From assembly GCF_026914185.1 (NCBI RefSeq), contig NC_070571.1, positions 3,534,001 through 3,598,000 of the forward strand: DNA of 64,000 nt. Reading direction: 5' to 3'. Source of the stretch: Puccinia triticina. Its lineage: Eukaryota; Basidiomycota; Pucciniomycetes; Pucciniales; Pucciniaceae. The stretch's first letter is position 1, and each line of letters opens with the position of its first letter. Positions 21,082 to 32,150 of this stretch are shown one piece after another. A program made the translations under genes and the position numbers. The notes beneath the pieces are model-generated. The model did no database searches. It saw nothing but the letters and a program-made list of their open reading frames with translations, and was not told the origin of the DNA.

Positions 21082-23593
21082 TCTAAACAAGGTGGTATGG
21101 TATTTCTCTAACAAGTCGAGACAGAAAGCAATATTAGTCTCAAAAATAAAGCCAGAAAACAGTAGAATTGGCTGTAAGATGGTGCTCTAATCTCTTTGTT
21201 GGTAGTGAAAACTGGAGAGGGAACAAAGGAGGGAGGGAGGAACTGGGAACGCACCTTGATCCCAAAAATGTTGTGCAAACCCGATTGGCGAAACTGGAGA
21301 GAAACATGTGGATATGGCAGCGTAGCTGACGGCGCTGTACCAAGCGTTGTCAGCCTATTGATAATGGTCTTCGCAATTAAGGTCACTCATCTTCTTCTGC
21401 CGCGAAGGTGAAGAGCTTGAACTGCTTCATTAGATCTGGTTGGCGGAATGGAGGTAGAGAGTAGCGGCCGCATGGATAAGAGCCAAGGTCTGCCGCTGTT
21501 CATGGGATCGAGGTATGTGTTTATATGAAGGGAATAAGGTTTCTATTCACTCAAACCAATATTGGGGTGCAGAGGCGCGCGAGGACGGATTGGATCGAGC
21601 TGTTTTATTGGCAAGTTACGGAGCGCGGAGCGGATTTTAGGAAGGTCTCTATGACTTGGGGACGACCTTGTAGCACTCCGACCCGTGCGAGCGCAAGCAA
21701 AGCGCAGTAGATTCTAACATAAGGGACCGCACCCATGGTGTTGTGGCTACATGGCGAGAAAATCAACAAGGAAACTGTCAGCCTGCGTGATGCCAAGGAC
21801 AATAATCCTTCTAGCTACACGAGCTGCAAAGTGAAATACTAGAGTTTTAAGGACTCTGGGGATGATATCCAAGGCTTTGGAGAGGTTGTGTGGTGTAAAA
21901 AATAGAGAAATAGTAGTTTAATTATATTAATAAAATTAATATAATTAAAATAAGAGGGGCCTGCAAGCAGGGGTGGTTTAGATCCCTCTAAGGTATCGTG
22001 CAAAAGCAGAAGATTTAGGTACCTGTTAGTACTGGGGCCTGCAAGCAGGGGTGGTTTAGATCCCAGCAAGAATGAAGCGGAGAATCTCAAGAGAAAGGGG
22101 TTAAACTTACTAGAATTAAGCCCTTAAAGTCTTGAGGTTCTTCAGGGGAGAATCTGAGCAGATTCAGACGAAGGAATTGAGCTAAAGTCAGCAACTAAGG
22201 ATCTTACCAGGCAGAGAACAGGTGTTGAGCACGTGTTGGAAGCGGGTAATGATCAGAGTAGGTGTAATAGCATGAGGGAGGGTCTTTGGAGCGCACAGAG
22301 GGCCCTTTAAATAGTCATGAAAGCCCTCAGGGAGCGCTCAGGGAGCCATATAGCTGCTGGCCAACTTGTGGGCGTAATTCTGGCTCAATTTGGCGGTTGG
22401 CCAACTTGTGGGCGTGATTTTAGACCAATTTGGCAACGCTACAGGAGGACTATTCCTTTTTGGGGCGTGCAAATGGCTGCAAAAGTAATATTTGGCCGTA
22501 TCAGGACTAGTCTAAAACACTTCTAACTAGTAGGGGTTGTTACGTGTGTCCTATCTTCTAGATTGGGCCACTTATGATGCTCCTGTATCATAACTAGTCT
22601 GAAACACATGGTAATTGTTTCAGGCTAATTTACAGGTTACATAATAGTAATTACTGTTTGGGACATGCAGACTGTCACGTGTGGCCAATTGTTCTGCTTT
22701 GGTCTACATAATGACATCACATGTACCAATTGGTTGGTACTTCTTATCTTTGTGCGTCAAGAATGTTTTATTTACATCATTACATATGTAATGGAACATT
22801 CTAGGCGCTCATGGGACTCAGAAGGTGTCATATCTTCATAGTATGGCATGATCACGGCCTTTTTGGGTGTCTGTGGCGCTTACAAGCATATGTACATGAG
22901 CATATAAGCATGAGCGCTACCTTATCCGTGGTAACTGGGTATATTTTCATGTGTAATTTACACAGGGAAGGAGTAAGAGTTTAGGGTACATTGCAGTGAG
23001 GTACCCTAGTTTATTTTAGGCGTAGATTAGGAATCTGAAGTAATATTCTACAATTTACATATGTAAGAGTGCGTAATAATGTCTCTTTCATAGGTAATAT
23101 TTATACTTTTTATAGTGTTACATATGTAGGAGATTAGTAATAATGTCTCTAACATATGTAACAATTTTATTATTTTTCTGTGATATTATGTCACGGTGGC
23201 TCTGACATAGTAGCCAGCTGACAGAAACTTTTTTTGTTTCGCGCGTTCTAGCTGGTAAGTTATTCTATTTTTCCTGGTTAACAAAATCAGGAGAAGAATG
23301 AGATTGGAAAGAGAGAGAAATAAATAAATAAAGCTGAGTAAAAATTGAAAAAAAATTAAAAAAAAAAAAATTACATTTGTGTGTAGGCAGCAATTAAGTT
23401 TGTTAGCTGAGGGCAGGGGTGGGCAAATTCAAACCAAACCAACTCATGAATAAGAACAACAGAATTTAAGAAAGACTATGTGCTCAAGTGAACAAAATTA
23501 ACTCAAACAGCCATAACTAACCGTTACTTTTACAGCAGCAGAACCAGTTACTGACCAGTTAAATTGACAATTTCAGCAGGAAGTTTAGACAGG
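21082..23593. other. Long gypsy spacer with palindrome and direct repeats
   Basis: About 2.5 kb without a supportable gene on the plus strand. It holds a perfect 14-bp inverted repeat with 3-nt loop (21918-21948), a 31-bp direct repeat at 21956-21986 and 22034-22064 centred on CCTGCAAGCAGG, and a ~42-bp tandem pair around 22358-22440 (core GGCCAACTTGTGGGCGT). AT-rich repeats of TTACATATGTA with GTAATAATGTCTCT lie at 23055-23165. The part upstream of 21081 presumably holds the antisense gene's promoter. Confidence 0.55.
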
Positions 23594-26500
23594 ATGGACA
23601 ACATAGTGTTTGCAGCAAAGTACAAGGGTGTTGCAAAGAAGATTCGACCGGTAAATCAGCCTATGCCACAAGGACTTAACCAGCCATTGGAAAGACCAAA
23701 GTTATCTCAAGATCCTTATCAGACACCTCTCACGCCATTTCCACCAGAGTTTAGAGAAACAAGAAGAGTTACAGCAAAGAGGTTAGAAGCAGTAAACTTT
23801 GGACCTCCCAATTGGTTGAGAAAAGAGGAGTTAAAATTGTTGAACTATGTGATTGTGTTGCGGGAGAAGGCTATTGCTTTTACGGAAGAAGAACGGGGAA
23901 TACTCAGACATGAATACGGACAACCTTACAAAATACCGGTGATTGATCATGAGCCTTGGCAACAGCGGCCAATCCCCATCCCAAATGCAATAAGAAACGA
24001 TTTTATTGAGCTGGTAAGGAAGAGGATTCAAACAGGACTCTACGAGCAATCAACTTCCAGCTATTCTAGTCCAGTTTTTTGTGTGGCAAAATCAAATGGT
24101 AAGTTACGGATTGTACATGATTTGCAGCAGCTGAATAAAGTAACTATTAAAGACGCAGGATTACCTCCAAAAATCGAAGAATTTGTGGATTCTTTTGCAG
24201 GAAGAGCTTGTTACGGATTGGGCGACATCATGGGCGGTTATGACGAAAGAGAACTGGATCCCGCTTCAAGACCTCTTACAACGTTTGAAACACCTTTGGG
24301 GCGGTTACAAATAACCAGATTACCTCAGGGTGCAACAAAATCAGTGGCAGTATATCAGGCGCAGATGACATGGATACTTCAAGAGGAACTGCCAGAACAT
24401 GTAGGAATATTTATTGATGATGGCGGAATTAAGGGACCTAAGTCAGACTATGGTGGCGCTACATTGGATGAGAATCCAAATATTCGACGATTCATTTGGG
24501 AATATGCAATCACATTGGAAAGGATTTTATTTCGGATTGAGGAAGCAGGGCTCACAGTATCAGGAGAGAAGTTTGCCTGTTGTGTTCTGGCTTTGGATAT
24601 TGTAGGTCATGTGGTATCACAGGAGGGGAGGACTATATCAGTAAAGAAACAAAATAAGGTTCAGACTTGGCCTCCACTTACATCAAAGAAGGATGTCAGG
24701 AAATTTTTAGGCTTGTGTGTTTACGTCAGGATGTTCATCAAGGATTTTTCAGCAATAGCAGCACCATTACGGCGGCTGACACGAATAGATACAGAATTTA
24801 TTTGGACACAGGAATGTGAAGAAGCATTTAAATCACTGAAGCGGATTGTAGGGGAGGAGATTGTATTAAAAGGACTGGACTACGGAGAGGACGCAGGAAA
24901 GATCAAACTGGCAATAGACTCGAGTTATTTAGCGGCGGGCGCAGTGCTCATGCAGGAAGATAAGGATGGATTAGATAGGCCAGTGTTGTATGAATCAGTA
25001 AGTTTCACGGACAAGGAATCAGAATATGCACAGTCAAAGCTGGAGCTTCTGGGAGTTAAGAAGATCCCGAAGAAACTGCAGATATTATTGTGGGGACAAC
25101 ATTTTGAATTACAGGTAGACGCAAAAGCCCTCATACAGATGATTAATACCCCCAGTTTGCCAAGTGCGCCAATGACACGATGGGTGGCGTTTATTCAGCT
25201 CTTTTCTTTTGAATTGGTACATAAGCCCGGAAAGACATTTACAATGCCGAATGGGTTATCAAGACGACCATTGGATAAGGACGACGTGGCAAGGGACGCA
25301 GAAGAGGAAGACGGCTGGGTGAAACCTCACCCCGGAATGGGAGTAAAATCAGTTGGAATTGTGGAAACTCAAGTTACGGGAGCAGGAGTACAGCAAGTTG
25401 GATTCTGGAAACAAATGAAAGATTATCTGGAGACACTTATGCGGCCAACAGATTGTTCAGACACAGAGTTCCAGAAAATTAAAAGGAGATCAGCTAACTA
25501 TTTTTTACAGGACGGAAAACTAAGGAAGAGAAATGTACCATACAGTCAGGTAATTGTATCTGTTCCGTCGACTCAACAGAAGATAATGAAGGCTATGCAT
25601 GAGGAGTTAGGTCATTGTGGAGCAACAGAAACCTATTGAAGAATAAAATTGCGGTACTGGTGGGAAGGAATGAAGAAGATCATCAAGAAGTGGGTTCAGT
25701 CATGTGAGAGTTGTCAGAAGAGGAGTTGAATATTGCAGAAGGAGGACGGAAAGGCAACATACAAGACAACATTGTTTGAGAGGGTTAGTATGGATGCAGT
25801 TCATATCAAAGCAGGTAAGTGGAAATATTTAGTGGTGGCAAGGGATGATTTCTCAGGATGGGTGGAGACAGTGGCACTGGCGAAGTTGAGCTCAAAGAAC
25901 GTGGCAGACTGGTTTCTGGCGGAATGGATTTATCGATATGGCGTGCCTAAGGAAGTTACGGTGGATGGAGGGGCAGAATTCAAGAAAGAACTTCAAACAG
26001 CAATGCGGCGAGTTGGAACAAACCTCCGGATGGTGACACCGTATTACCCAGAAGCACAGGGAATGGTAGAAAGGGGGCACAAAGAAATCAAAGATGCTCT
26101 GACCAAGATGTGCGGAGAAGATGGAAAGAAATGGAGGGAGTATTTACCATTGGTGACATTTGCAGATAGGATTTCAACAAAGAGGACAACAGGATATTCA
26201 CCTTATGAGCTTCAGTTTGGTCAACTGGCTGTCTTGCCAGTGGATCAGGAGTTAGGAAGCTTTCTCACAGTAAATTGGTCGGAAATTCAGACAACAGCGG
26301 AATTATTGGAAGCAAGGGCAAGACAGTTGGCGGCCAAGGAAGACATGATGGAGGAAGCTTATCAGAGGATGAAGAAAGCCCGGGAAACATCGGTTCGTTA
26401 TTGGGATAGGAGACTAGCACATCGATTAAGGAAGCCCCTCAAGCCAGGTGACTGGGTGCTTGTGTACAACAAAGCCCTGGAAACACAATGGGGAAATTTG

Positions 26501-26782
26501 TTCAGACATAAATGGAACGGACCATATAGAATAGTTAAGCAGATAAAGAATGGACCCTATGTGCTAGCTGAATTGGATGGAACAATTCTTACCAGGACAT
26601 TTGCGGCAAATCACGTGAAACGGTTCTAACCGCGGGGAGAGTCTCTAGCAGAAGAAGTAGAAGAACTAACACAGGAGGAAGAAGAGGAGGCACAAGAAGA
26701 GGAGGTGGAGAGTCAGGGAGAACCTGAGGAAGAAGAGACTGAAGAGGAGGAGGAAGATGAAGAAGATGGTAGCACAGAGTAA
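23594..26782 (+). pseudogene. pol: Gypsy Pol: reverse transcriptase, RNase H, integrase (three in-frame stops)
   Basis: Enzymes for reverse transcription and integration. The likely start is ATG 23594; the frame is open from 23564. RT domain about residues 130-360: SPVFCVAKSNGKLRIVHD, YGLGDIMGGYDERE with a catalytic Asp, and FIDDGGIKGP whose two Asp are at 24416-24421. RNase H: KLAIDSSYLAAGAVL and later YAQSKLELLGV. Integrase: zinc-binding HEELGH...CESC, then VSMDAVHI, TVDGGAEF and PYYPEAQGMVERGHKEI giving the D,D,E triad, and a GPY/F module (KWNGPYRIV). In-frame TGA at 25637-25639 and 25727-25729 lie in the zinc-finger segment. TAA at 26627-26629 is followed in the same frame by an acidic Glu-rich tail to 26782. 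Frames are otherwise unbroken, so this is a recently inactivated copy. Confidence 0.9.
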
Positions 26783-27598
26783 TTAGGAAGTCAGGGTTTT
26801 GAATATATGATTAGTTGGTAAAAAGTTATTGTATTGGAAAGCATTTGGTAGGCAAACAGTTTCCTTTGTTTAGCTGAGGGAATAGGGTGGGCCAATTTAA
26901 CACAAATTACAAGCAATTTAGCACAGCAGTAGTCAGTCATTAGGAGATTAAAGGGATAGGAGAACGGACGAATTGATATTTGGAACAGGACAATACAAAC
27001 AGGCAATGTGGATGGCGTGGAATGGATGTTGGAAACGTAAGGCCAAATAACAGGACAAGATAGGAATTTGCAGATTAGCGGGGTTCATCAATTGCGGGCA
27101 TCAGGATTGGACTATCTGAAGAATCAGATTGGGTGTGTTTCATGCGGAAAGGACAAAGGAGTCTAGAACTTATTGAATACTAATGTTCAACAACCTTTTG
27201 TGGAATAAACTGGCTTTTTCCTTGGGACAATGTCATTAGAATGGAGAAGAAGAGGGATTGAATTTGGAATGTTTTTTTTTGTCTTGCATTGGATTGTGGA
27301 TGGGCATCAGAGAATGACACCTGGGATTACAGTGGAGATTGAGTGGTGAAGTTTGACGTTGGGCACTTGGAATTGGACCTAGTTTTTAGGGAGGGGAGAT
27401 GAATCAGTAATTTGGGAGTTCTTTATTTCGACTGGCACTTGGGTATACTAGGACAACATCTGTTGGACGCACAAAAACGGAACATGGCGTATTGGGCTGG
27501 GACAAACGGAAATCACGACCATTTGAGGATTCTTTTCAGTGAATAGTTGAGCAGGTTCTTTTGGCACTTGTCACGAATGCTGTGGACAGCATTAAGTT
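26783..27598. other. Gypsy 3' non-coding region
   Basis: 816 bp between pol and the polypurine tract. No gene; no strong repeat seen. It is rich in TTGGA/GGAAT words. Confidence 0.5.
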
Positions 27599-27607
27599 GG
27601 GGAGGGA
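27599..27607 (+). other. Polypurine tract before the 3' LTR
   Basis: GGGGAGGGA directly abuts the TGTGG start of the 3' LTR, the expected primer for plus-strand DNA synthesis. Confidence 0.75.
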
Positions 27608-28884
27608 TGTGGTGTTCCATATGCGTGACAATGCCAAAAGCTCATTGTAGAGGTATTATAGTGGAGGGAGTGTGTAATACAGTGCGGGGGAAGAAGGGAA
27701 GAAGGAGCAAGAGGGGAGGAGAGGCCTTGACCCCCAACATTGGAAGTGGAACAGGTTAGACAATGGATGCAGAGTGTGTGGAAGAGGATGGAAGATGGCT
27801 TGGTTGCATAGCAACACATGACATCATGCAGCGCAGTACATGCATGAAAGTGCTGTGTAGCTCAAGCGCCTCATGCAGTATATATCCCTCATTGTTTGTA
27901 CGCATAGTACAGCGTATGCAGGTAGATAAGCTGTACAGGAAGTGTCTCCCGCAGCATAAATCCCTCATTGATTGTAAATGTAGCACAGCATATGCAGGCA
28001 GATAAGCTGTACAGGAAGTGTCTCCTGCAGCATAAATCCCTCATTGTTTGTACACAAAGAACATCATATGCAGGTAGATAAGATGTACAGGAGGTGTCTC
28101 CTGCAGCATAAATCCCTCATTTTTTGTAAGGCAGTGCAGCACATGCATGCAGATGCTGTGTAGTTGAGTGTCTCCTGCAGCATAAACCCCTCGTTGTTTG
28201 TACATGCATCGCAGTACATGCATGAGAGGCTGTGTAGTTGAGATCCCCTGCAGCAATAATCCCTCATGAGGAGCTTCCCTGGAGCAAAAATCCCTCACCC
28301 TTCAATATATAAGGAGGCCCTTTCTCCCCTCATCAGAGGTTTCGCCATCAGCCTACAGAGGTTTGGTCACAAGTGGTTAGTTAGTTTAGTTAGGATCAGC
28401 CTACAGAGGTTTGGTCACAAGTGGTTAGTTAGTTTAGTCAGCAGTGGTTATTAGCGGTATTAGTGATTAGTACAAGCACTGTAGAAGTTTAGTAGTGGTA
28501 TAAGTGTGTCGGCAGTAGTAGAACCAATCATAACACAACAACAAATTTGAGTTAAGCAGCATATTAGTAACGTGTAGTACGAGTATAACAAAGTAAGTAT
28601 ATTGTCTGCGTGCAAAGAAGTTATAACAGATTTGCTAGCCTGTTGAATCAAGTGATCTAGGTCTGATAGAGATTACTATATGAAAGTAAGATCTATCTTG
28701 GAATCAGCCATATCTTTATAAATATTGATTACAAGACTCTTAGATATTTGCATAGTATTATTAGAGGGGCAGGTCTTTCAAACCACCCGTAAGTTGTAAT
28801 AGCCTTTCAACCTATTAAGCAATTTATTTCCCCCTCAGCGGATGTTTCACCAAATTATATTTAGTGTCCCACACAAGTCCCACA
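27608..28884 (+). repeat. 3' LTR of the gypsy element
   Basis: Same length and order as the 5' LTR. Differences seen by eye include C/T at the equivalent of 14250, a T/C and C/T pair near 15079-15083, one C/A near 15103, A/G near 15447 and GG/CA near the end. Confidence 0.95.
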
Positions 28885-28888
28885 GCGC
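28885..28888 (+). repeat. Target duplication (right copy) of the gypsy element
   Basis: GCGC following the 3' LTR; matches 14207-14210. Transposase coding resumes at 28889. Confidence 0.75.
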
Positions 28889-29668
28889 TCTCAAAAAGGA
28901 AAATCCCCTGTGCTCAACGCAACACCAGCAATCCCAGTCCCTGAACACTTGCAGAGACATCTCCCTGGCCGCCAATTTTTTCCACTTGATGCTATTCAGT
29001 GGAATTCACACCACAAACTCAAGAAGGGGGTTTTTGTCTTGGTAAGTCTGCTCTGCCACGGAACCCATGTATCTGGGCTTAGTCTGATATATATTGGGAT
29101 AAAATTTTAGATCAAATCTCAAAATCCAGGATGCCTGCAATCAGTTGGGTGCATTGATCAACTGTGGGAATCCAGGAAACATTTGCATGTGTCGTATTGG
29201 GTATGCTATACCAAGTATTGTTGAGGGGATATATATTGACGACTTCTATCAAATGCAAACAATCTCCAAGACAAGCGAAGCAAAATTTGTGAACTTGAAG
29301 GTCAGTTGGGACTGTGACAATGAAGGTTTTGCATTGTTGAGCTGACTTGGGTGTTCCAGGAGTTGGATTTAACGCTCAATGTCCAGCATAATTGCAATGC
29401 TGCTGGCTGCAAGGTCGCATTTACTGGGAGGGTGCGAGTCAAACGAGAAGAATCCAAGGAGAATAATGCGACTGTTTTCCATTGGGAGGACAATAATTAT
29501 GTCGTCAACTCTGTTGAATTGCCAGGGGCTCAAGCCCTGCGTGTCTGGGTAGATGTTCCGCGCGGTGAGGAGCACATCCAGGATCTCATCACTATGTTGC
29601 AAGAAGGGCTCTCCGCTTGGCGCCAATCTCGTGGGGAAGATGGTGATTCAGAAGAGGAGGAAATTTGA
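28889..29668 (+). pseudogene. CACTA/Plavaka-like transposase, 3' part
   Basis: Continuation of the gene cut at 14210. Removing the gypsy element and one GCGC makes codon 28889-28891 follow codon 14208-14210 in frame. The coding runs 28889-29041, then exons 29130-29300 and 29360-29668, joined by GT-AG introns of 88 and 59 nt, all phase 0. The segment includes HLPGRQFFPLDAIQWN, then a Cys-containing stretch (NCGNPGNICMCRIGY), and ends with an acidic DGDSEEEEI tail at TGA. The C-terminal end is intact. Confidence 0.8.
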
Positions 29669-30344
29669 ATGGGTCCAAGCCCGGAAGGGGAGGTTGTAGC
29701 TTACTAAGACTCAAACGTCTAGCTCACTGTGGCTAAAGGTTCTTATTTTGACAATGAAATCTTTTGATGTTTCTGGTTTTGAAGATGAAATCTTTGGATA
29801 GAGCCTGTCTTGCTGGCTGTTGCCGGTGCTGCAACCGCACATGGAGCTGATCACTGCAAGGTCAGTCTCTGCTGGATTGGGCTGCTCGGTGTATGTGGGC
29901 GGGGACGGTTCCAAGTGGTGAGGCCTGCACCATTTGGCTGGATGCTGTCACCAATACGATTACGGGGCAGTTACAGCAGTCCTGGGGATTTACGGCCCTA
30001 GAACGGCTGGTTACCGTATATACAGGTGAGGACGGATGCAGGCCGTGAGGCCTGCGCCATTCGGCTGTATGCTGTTGCAAATATGCAATCATTACAGTGG
30101 TCCTGCGGATGGACGGTGGCAAGCGGTGGCTTGGTTCCCGCCGTGTTTTTGCTGCGGATTGCCGCCTTAGTGACGGCAGATCAGCCCTGACGGCCAATCC
30201 TGGTCGCTTGTGCGAGTGCTGGGGATTAGCCGTCTGAGGCCCATCTGGCGCCGTGATCCCCTTGAGGAACGGCAGATCGCCGTGCCTGCGGCGGGTTGGC
30301 CGTCATTTTTGTTAGAGGGAGGAACGGACGTTGAACTTTGATTT
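29669..30344. repeat. Right subterminal region of the CACTA-like element
   Basis: A ~31-bp unit starting GTGAGGCCTGC and containing CCATTYGGCTG occurs at 29918-29948 and 30045-30075, each followed by similar sequence. GC-rich ACGGC words are frequent up to 30330. No gene. Confidence 0.5.
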
Positions 30345-30360
30345 TTTTGCGCCGGGGGTG
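30345..30360 (-). repeat. Right terminal inverted repeat of the CACTA-like element
   Basis: Reads CACCCCCGGCGCAAAA on the minus strand and is followed by TA at 30361-30362. Two mismatches to the left end. Confidence 0.6.
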
Positions 30361-30362
30361 TA

Positions 30363-31589
30363 TGAAGGCCTCCAAAATGCTAGTCTGGGAGTCAACATGA
30401 TGGCGGGCGCGCTAGTGTAATCTCCAAGCATGTAGCCATGTATCCTGTTGAGAGTATCAAGGTTGGCATTTGTTGAAGCTTGCATGACGGCATCTGCCTG
30501 CTATGTAGCAAATGACATGCGCAAGGCAAGTGGAGTGGATTAAAGGAGGCAGTGGCGCGGCATGTAGCAACCATACTGTGTGGCAAACATTTGTAGTAGG
30601 GGCAACCCGCTGCCTTGATGCATACATAGTGACTGGTACAGCCAGGGCCCAGCACTCAACCCTCCATGCTACAACATACAGCATGTAGGGCAACGCAACC
30701 GCCACGCCGCTGCCTCGCAACTGACCACACAGTCCTTGTATATATAGATACCCAAAAACTCAAGGTGGATGTGTTGTTTGGGGTATATAAACCTGGGGTT
30801 TTGAATTGTTTAACCCCAGGACCTTCTCTGCCTCTGCACTTCCAGCTGGCAGCTCGTCCTCAACCCCTCCACTGTTGCGCTTACTCAGTTTGAGGGTTAA
30901 TTCTTGATGACCCCCCTTTGCGATTGCCTTAAATGCGGCGCGCTGGGGGTTATCTGCCCAATACTTGCAACCTCTCTAGAAGAGGATGGGTATTGGGTCT
31001 GGTGTTGTTTTTTGGCTTTATTTTTTTTCTTCTTGTTATTATTTTGTAGGGGAAACCCTTGATCTTTGTTTTGGTGATTGTCTGTCTTTAATAAACTTAG
31101 ATGGGGCCACTGGAATTGTCCCCTCAGACATTTCACCACCCATTAACCTGTAAGTTAAATCGTGAAAATTCTCTCCTGGCTTATTAAAGCCACCACTTCC
31201 TTTACTTCTGCCCTCTTGGCACAAAAACCACTAGATTTAACTCTAAAATTGCCAATTTCCCTTATAAGCATTTATTACAGTTATATCTTTATAAATAGTT
31301 GCTGTAAGATGCCAGCCTCTGACGTTCAGCCAATCAGTTGAAGCGCGGCTATTTCTCTGTTAAAAACCCTATATATCCATGTTCTTAATAAGTAAACCTT
31401 ATTAATTACAAATATCTTCCTCTTACATAAGAGTCTTTAAACCCTTGTAGTGGCTGAATACCACGTAACCAGTTTGGCACATTATTGCCAGTGTTTTTAT
31501 ATGAGTACAGTTATAGTACTAGGGCAAAAACCCCTATTTCTTATGGGTTTTTACCCTAAGTTTCATAATTAACACAGCTGACAAAAAGA
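30363..31589. other. Intergenic DNA, possible old LTR promoter
   Basis: No gene supported. The segment 30780-30900 has GGGGTATATAAACC followed by a CT-rich leader, resembling an LTR core promoter, but no matching second LTR was found. Minus-strand 31224-31039 encodes a short basic open frame that I do not recognise. Confidence 0.3.
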
Positions 31590-32150
31590 ATTATCATGCC
31601 ATCAGAATTTTAAAAAAACCTAATTTGCATTAATTCAATCTATTTTGTGTACCACCTTTATGAGGTACATGGAAGTTAAAAAATTTTGATTTATGTGTCC
31701 CAGCTGGATAAAAATTTCAGGGAAGTTAAAATTGTGCCTATTCTAAGCTAAATATTTCCAATTAAGACTGCTGCACACCATTTATATCTCATGTTTTGAT
31801 GCCTCCTCATTGCAGATATTTTCAGGGCACATAATTTATACAAAATTCAAAAAATCCTGAAATTTTGAGACTGTTTGAAAATGCAAAAAAAAAGGTATGC
31901 AGTAAGCAATAATTTTCCTACTAAGCCTGCCGCACCCCCCCCCCCCCAAAAGAATCTTAAAAATTTCAGGGAATGCAAGATGGGCACAATTTTAACTGCC
32001 TTGAAATTTTCATGCTGCTGGCACACATAAATAAAAATTTGTTACCTTGTGTGTACCTAAGAAAAGCAGGTACACAAAAAAATTGAATTAATTCAAATTA
32101 TGTTTTTTTAAAATTCTTATGGCATGATTTTTGATATTATTTACGTTTTG
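31590..32150. mobile_element. Foldback / MITE-like element with ~145-bp inverted arms
   Basis: The left arm (about 31590-31740) and the reverse complement of about 31980-32150 align over ~145 bp. Shared blocks include ATCATGCCAT, AATTTTAAAAAAAC, ATTAATTCAAT, TTGTGTACC, TTTATGTGT and GTTAAAATTGTG. The middle holds the ATTTTCCTACTAAG unit also seen at 3.9-4.2 kb and a run of 13 C (31935-31947). No transposase; exact ends and target duplication were not resolved. Confidence 0.6.

Larger units (their letters stand above)
14211..28884 (+). mobile_element. Ty3/gypsy LTR retrotransposon, 14.7 kb, nested in transposase exon
   Basis: Complete by structure: two 1277-bp LTRs bounded by TGTGG...CCACA, GCGC duplication, primer-binding-site-like TGGTGTCCCAACAGTGG at 15490, and purine tract GGGGAGGGA at 27599-27607. 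Coding order is gag, protease, an antisense ORF, then RT-RNaseH-integrase. The LTRs differ at about seven sites by eye, so insertion is recent. Even so, the protein frames carry a probable frameshift and several nonsense codons, so this copy was probably mobilised in trans or decayed quickly. The length is far above the usual 5-8 kb for fungal gypsy elements, owing to 4 kb of extra DNA between protease and pol. Confidence 0.95.
7901..30362 (+). mobile_element. CACTA-like DNA transposon, host of a nested gypsy insertion
   Basis: The termini CACCCCCGGTGCAGAA (7903-7918) and its inverted counterpart (30345-30360) agree at 14 of 16 positions and are each flanked by TA, a candidate 2-bp target duplication. 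Inside are GC-rich subterminal repeats, a minus-strand accessory gene and a divergent transposase gene. Without the nested gypsy element (14211-28884) and one duplicated GCGC, the element is about 7.8 kb. The transposase is of the rust/mushroom type with NPWRER, DDTSGN and MESFNGVLR motifs. I place it near CACTA/Plavaka from the CAC...GTG ends and gene layout; the superfamily label is inference. Confidence 0.65.

Noticed and set aside
30780..30900. LTR of another retrotransposon based on TATATAAACC and CT-rich leader
   Set aside because: No second copy or terminal motif found in the window, so kept only as a remark.
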